Source: Isoetes taiwanensis
Taxonomy: Eukaryota; Streptophyta; Lycopodiopsida; Isoetales; Isoetaceae
Assembly: GCA_021234155.1 (NCBI GenBank)
Contig: JAJEKV010000028.1
Location: 11,294,134 to 11,358,133 of the forward strand
Length of the DNA stretch: 64,000 nucleotides
Direction of reading: 5' to 3'
Position numbers and translations under genes: made by a program. The notes beneath the pieces were generated by a model. The model saw only the letters and a program-made list of their open reading frames with translations. It was not told the DNA's origin and made no database searches. Positions 60,042 to 64,000 of the stretch are shown here, piece by piece. The number at the start of each line of letters is the position of its first letter. Position 1 is the stretch's first letter.

Positions 60042-60962
60042 TCAAGAAGATGACTGATAGAAGAAACTGGAACTACAAACAACTTTCTGTATTTCCCATA
60101 CTGCCCACACAAATGCTGAAAACAGTTTTGAACAATTTCTGTAAGAAGACTTTGTGAGACGCTCCCCCTTAGCCAATTCAAAATGAACTCCACACTCCAC
60201 GACTATGTGTAACCTGCCACCCTTAGCCAATTCAAAACGAACTCCACACTCCACTTCACACTCCACGACTATGTGTACCCTTACCAATGTTGAATGGATT
60301 CCTTGAGAGGACTTTACCAAGCACTCCCCCTCAACCAATTGAAGACTAACCCCAGTTCTCCTATTCCAATTCATCTCTTCCAGCAGATCCACCACTTGCA
60401 ACATAGCCACCTCCATATGGAGTTGTTCCTGGTCCAGCTCCAGCAGTTGAATTAGCATTACAAGCTTTAGAACTCCAAGTGTTACCAAGGTATCCTGCAC
60501 TTTCACAACAATCTCCACAGCCACTGTCCTAACCTCCAGCACATGTAGCCCCTCCTGATGCTCTATAGCCAGCCGCTCCCCCTGGTGCACTGACAGTATT
60601 CTGCCCAATTGTTCCACTTGATCTCCACATTGCTGCATCATAGTTGTTGGCACTAGCATGCTTGGGTACCCACCTACACCACCATAGGCAGGCGGGTTAG
60701 CACCCCAAGCACTTCTGGCACCCAATGACATGCTATAGCTGCATGCTCCATGTCTACTTCCATATGCACCACTACGTGCACCAGCATAACTACTACCATA
60801 TCCAGATAGTGATGCCCCATACCCTATATTGGCACCATAACTGCTACCAGCATATCCATTCACTGCTCCATATCCTGCAAGACCATAACCTGGCTGAATT
60901 CCGACCATATGCATTAAATTCATATATTCTATTTCATGATGCAAAAGCTTAGTTTGTATCAA
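60042..60962 (-). pseudogene. Captured hnRNP-like Gly/Tyr-rich C-terminus
   Basis: The minus-strand frame starts with GYGLAGYGAVNGYAGSSYG, then YGASLSGYGSS and PPAYGGVGGYPS. After a one-base shift near 60650 it continues with APGGAAGYRASGG, GNTWSSKACN and GTTPYGGGYVASGG. This alternation of GYG, AYGG and GGY is the low-complexity C-terminus of plant hnRNP A/B or RBP1-like proteins; the RRMs are absent. Inside the LTR element it is a processed host fragment. A 53-bp tandem repeat (60168-60275) follows. Confidence 0.55.
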
Positions 60963-62197
60963 AATCCAATATTTGAACCAAAAGCTTGCATCTTGAAAAA
61001 GAATATCAATGTTATCTCCCCATCATCAATCTGCTCAAGGTATCTGAAACTGCGAAAGTCTCTAGGCATGCTTTCGAAGTTTAGAGCTTCAACTCTTCCC
61101 AAAAACTCATGCTCTAAAGACGCAACTTGCTGCTTGTGATTTGATATAGGCCTTGTGGATAACGCTTGCTTGCTGTTGATGATCCTAATGCCATGCACTT
61201 TCTGCTCCTGCCATAGACTTCCATTGTTTCTTATCCTTTCTCCTGGCACCTTCACCTTGGCAAGGTTTGCCAAATACCGTACTGCATCTGAGCCTGTTAT
61301 CGGCTTCTTAATCAAATGAATCACGTGTATTTCTTGCATCACCTCTGCTCTGCTCAACATGAACCATAGACAACCAAGCAGCATCTGCATTTTGCTCCAT
61401 ATGAAACGCTCAATCAACACCTTGCTCCTCATGAAGCATGCAAACAACACCTTGCTCCTCCTGAGCCAAAACCAACCAGCCTGCATCATCTGTACTATGT
61501 ATATCATGAACGAAAGGCATACAGCCAGTGTTCCGCTCCATAGAAACCAAAGGTAATCATTTTGCATCACTTGTGCTTTGCTTTGTAGATGCCAAGCAAG
61601 CACCATGGTTCTCCATATTAACTGAGTGTCTTGCACATCTTCAACAAGGTAATCTTCTAGGTCATGTTCAGACATTGCATGTGCTATCATATATCTGCAT
61701 GCTGACCTCCATGCCATCTTTATTTTGACTGCCATTATAGTTGATAACACAGCTTTTTCTATTGCATGGATGCAACCAGCACTAAGCTTCTTCCAATTAT
61801 GATTTATAATGCCTGTTGCAGCCAAATCGACCATGATACTAGCACTCCTTGTAACCAGCAAATCCTCAAATGGATCACACATTGCGGTCTGCAGTTTTGA
61901 TTGTACAACTTCTGCGGCACCGTTTTCCGTTACCTCCACTTGTCCTTGAATTGTCCCCCTAGGCTCTGTTATTGCTGCTCTCTTGCTAATTGCTGAACGT
62001 GTCCTCCAGACTATAGGTCTTGAGGATGAGCTCCCTATTGATCCAGGGATCCTCAAGGGTTGCACCAAGAATGCTGATACTTCTGTAGTAGGATCAACTC
62101 CCTTGTCTTTTAACCAACGTGTCCTCCAATACTGTGGAGAACAGCCATCTCTACGAACAAATATTTTGCCCATTGGATTCACAAACCCATTTTGCAA
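60959..62197 (-). CDS. Unassigned 412-codon ORF inside the LTR element
   Basis: A long uninterrupted minus-strand frame with no recognised domain. The composition is odd, with repeated Trp/Met-rich stretches around MLLGCLWFMLSRAEVMQ. The nucleotide sequence has internal near-repeats (CTCCATATGAA/CTCATGAAGC, CAACACCTTGCTCC at about 61418 and 61447). It does not resemble gag. It may be cargo from a host transcript read in a non-native frame, so translation is doubtful. Confidence 0.3.
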   Translation of the reverse strand: MQNGFVNPMGKIFVRRDGCSPQYWRTRWLKDKGVDPTTEVSAFLVQPLRIPGSIGSSSSRPIVWRTRSAISKRAAITEPRGTIQGQVEVTENGAAEVVQSKLQTAMCDPFEDLLVTRSASIMVDLAATGIINHNWKKLSAGCIHAIEKAVLSTIMAVKIKMAWRSACRYMIAHAMSEHDLEDYLVEDVQDTQLIWRTMVLAWHLQSKAQVMQNDYLWFLWSGTLAVCLSFMIYIVQMMQAGWFWLRRSKVLFACFMRSKVLIERFIWSKMQMLLGCLWFMLSRAEVMQEIHVIHLIKKPITGSDAVRYLANLAKVKVPGERIRNNGSLWQEQKVHGIRIINSKQALSTRPISNHKQQVASLEHEFLGRVEALNFESMPRDFRSFRYLEQIDDGEITLIFFFKMQAFGSNIGF

Positions 62198-62200
62198 TAA

Positions 62201-63484
62201 TTAAAAAATATGTGTCTGCCACTGGAACTGTGCTTTTAAGAAAATACCTTGTTCCCGAGAAGTCTCTACAGCCAAGAGCGCGTGATGAAGAGGACCTTCT
62301 GTGCACAACTTTCTATGCTCTTTAACCAATATGAGTGCAACATTATCCAGATGGTAACCATCATTTAACATCTGTTTGTGGATGATTCTTGCATGGGCTA
62401 ATGCTCCTCCACAAGCATAAGCTTTGAAGATACTTATCAGTAAGACTTCATCAGAATCTACACTTTCCTTTTGCATGCTCCCAAGCCATTCTAGACCCAT
62501 GGTAATGTCACTTTGTCCAACGTATCCATGATGAGCATATTCTGCAACCATTGTATTCCATGTTACTATAATGTTAATCAATGACTTCAGAGAGACATTG
62601 ACTGCCTCCATCCTTCTTCCATTTCTAGGAAAAGAAAGATCCTTCATGATTATCAGCGTTAACATCATCTGTGAATATTTCTTCTTGCTGCTTGAGTCTC
62701 CAAGAACTACTTCCTCTCCGCTTTCACTTGCTGGTTTACCCTTAACCAAATTGTTAGGCATCAAGATCCTACTGCAAACTTTCTGAGTCAATGCTGTAGA
62801 GAGAGTACTACATATATTCTTTGCAGTATCTACAACCGAAGAAAACAATGGAAGCCTGAAGCACATGTCCCCAAACTGGGGAATATCATCCAGTAGTAAC
62901 TGTACATGTCTCATAATCTTCTTCATTGCAGGTGCATAATGAGACCTTGTAAATTTGACAGCACGGGTGCTTGCACTCACTGTAGCATCAAGCGGAAAGC
63001 ATGTAAAATCACTAGCAGGAAGCTCAATTCTATCTCCAATCAGGGTAACACATACACTCAAGCCAATGCCACAGCCAGAGCCTACAAAACCGATTGCTTC
63101 AGGACCCCAATCTACACCGTATCCGAGACCATCTTCAGGACCCCAATCTACACCGTATCTATATGTAGGGTGAACGGGATTCCATCTTTCATACCTCCGG
63201 AATAGATGAGCTATAATCATTTCACTCTTGCAGACTTGCCATCCACTGTCAGATTCCATCAACAGTCTATCTGGCTTTCTTGCTGCCATCAACTTAACCT
63301 CTCGGTCTCTTGCTCCTGTGAGCTTCACCCTTGGATCATGTCCTGGGGTTCCTATTGCCTGCCTTACAACATGCTTCTTGAACCCCCATGCCATATCTTT
63401 GGTGGCTTCTGCAATAAGCCAAAGCATATACCAGCAGACAATGGTATATCTCATCTTGGGCCACAGAGCCTCTCTTCTGAACAT
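62201..63484 (-). pseudogene. Captured PPR fragment and unassigned leader in LTR element
   Basis: The second half of this 427-codon frame reads IVTWNTMVAEYAHHGY, LEWLGSMQKESVDSDEVLL and ISIFKAYACGGALAHARIIH plus QMLNDGYHLDNVAL, one complete P-L-S register of plant PPR proteins (VxWNxMIxxYAxxG, MQxExVxPDEVTF, LxACAxxGALxxGRxIH). The first half is unrecognised and includes a 36-bp tandem repeat (63099-63158) encoding YGVDWGPE twice. The frame is open but covers only about one PPR triplet and lacks a start context. Confidence 0.55.
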
Positions 63485-63788
63485 CTAAACCAGGTTTCCA
63501 GCTGCCTCTCTGAAGCTTTCTAAGCCCATCATAAGGAAAAACCTGTTGATGCCACTGAATCTGTTCATCTTCGTTGCTATGGGTGTAGCAACCATCCTCC
63601 TGGAGCACATGTGGCTCACCAAAAGCACGTGCCAGAAATCCATCCTTGACACCGCTTTGCTTCAGGTTTTCAAAATTCCATCATGAGTTCTCTCAACCCT
63701 GCCAGTGCTCTTCTCTCGTTCATCTTTCTTTCTTCCCCAAAGAATTAAAGGCTCTCGTTCTCACGAGCCCCAACCCGCTCTTATACCA

Positions 63789-63981
63789 TATTGAGGAACG
63801 AGAGAGTTGCAAAGGCGCTAGCAACAAAGAAGCAAAAACAAGGGTGGTCTATTCATTCTCAAAAACGAAATATAAAACAGAGGAGTTCCTTAAAGTTAGG
63901 AACTACTACTAAATGCTCCAACAAGATCTTATCTAATAGTAACGGCTAGAACTGCCAGTCATCTTTTTGTCATATCCAACA
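63789..63981 (-). repeat. 5' LTR (193 bp)
   Basis: It has the same length as the 3' LTR and differs at a handful of positions (for example AACAAGGG versus AACAACGG, and CTGCCAGTC versus CTGCTAGTC). The primer binding site is directly adjacent on the interior side. Confidence 0.9.
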
Positions 63982-64000
63982 GTTTCTCATTTCTGTTGGA

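Larger units (their letters stand above)
59842..63981 (-). mobile_element. LTR retroelement carrying host gene fragments instead of gag-pol
   Basis: Nearly identical 193-bp LTRs lie at 59842-60034 (3' LTR) and 63789-63981 (5' LTR) on the minus strand, starting TGTTGGATATG. Identical 5-bp target duplications GTTTC lie at 59837-59841 and 63982-63986. The primer binding site TGGTATAAGAGC (63777-63788) touches the 5' LTR and is one base off the initiator-Met type TGGTATCAGAGC common in Ty1/copia. A polypurine tract TTGAGGGGGAG immediately precedes the 3' LTR. No gag, protease, integrase or RT is present; the 3.75-kb interior holds PPR-like and Gly/Tyr-rich hnRNP-like sequence. It depends on another element for mobility. 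Few LTR differences imply a recent insertion. Confidence 0.9.

Noticed and set aside
60725-60952. His/Tyr-rich plus-strand frame
   Set aside because: It is the antisense shadow of the Gly/Tyr-rich captured hnRNP fragment.

Overview
This is 64 kb of nuclear DNA from a land plant. It is AT-rich, intron-bearing and full of decayed transposons, with two intact single-copy host genes. Many degenerate plant-type PPR fragments, mixed Ty3, Ty1, LINE and Helitron-like debris, and transposase domains I associate with ferns, mosses and lycophytes suggest a large-genome seed-free vascular plant, probably a fern. That placement is an inference, not something the sequence proves.

Layout. 1-4.4 kb: purine-rich tandemly duplicated non-coding DNA. 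4.4-4.75 kb: a TATA-driven small ORF. 4.86-8.2 kb (-): a Ty3/gypsy relic. 8.4-8.7 kb: a DUF3475/PSI-type pseudogene piece. 10.0-13.2 kb (+): an intact 11-exon flavoprotein monooxygenase resembling Arabidopsis At1g24340. 15-18 kb: a LINE insertion with a 19-bp target duplication, apparently 5'-inverted and later split by a solo LTR with its own 5-bp duplication. 19.2-21.5 kb (+): an intact 6-exon TAF15 orthologue. 21.5-32 kb: repeats, including a foldback element with perfect TSD, a Helitron-like end, a 1.23-kb near-perfect inverted repeat and PPR/CRINKLY4-like scraps. 32.6-36.4 kb (+): a dead Ty3/gypsy element abutting a 5'-truncated Ty1/copia element (36.5-39.2 kb). 42.5-43.7 kb: a damaged G-type lectin/PAN gene.

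44-56 kb is the most unusual part. A broken gene on the minus strand encodes a ParB-like domain followed by a DNA-methyltransferase-like fold. Its intron is filled by six copies of a 22-bp GC-rich palindrome, and a related array lies just downstream. Next, on the plus strand, are a LINE tail and a transposase-like gene (duplicated DUF8039-like domain, then a DUF7869-like DDE core). Then come a PPR pseudogene, an array of AT-rich perfect palindromes, and a divergent pair of paralogous small genes. Those small genes belong to a family with four copies in the window (also at 4.56 and 51.7 kb).

57-64 kb holds a chimeric PAN/RGG gene fragment and a complete short-LTR retroelement (193-bp LTRs, TSD GTTTC, initiator-Met-like PBS). 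Its interior carries host-derived PPR and hnRNP-like fragments instead of gag-pol.

Only the monooxygenase and TAF15 look like intact conventional genes. Nearly everything else is mobile or mobile-derived and carries stops or frameshifts. Splice sites were assigned by eye from GT/AG context and protein continuity.
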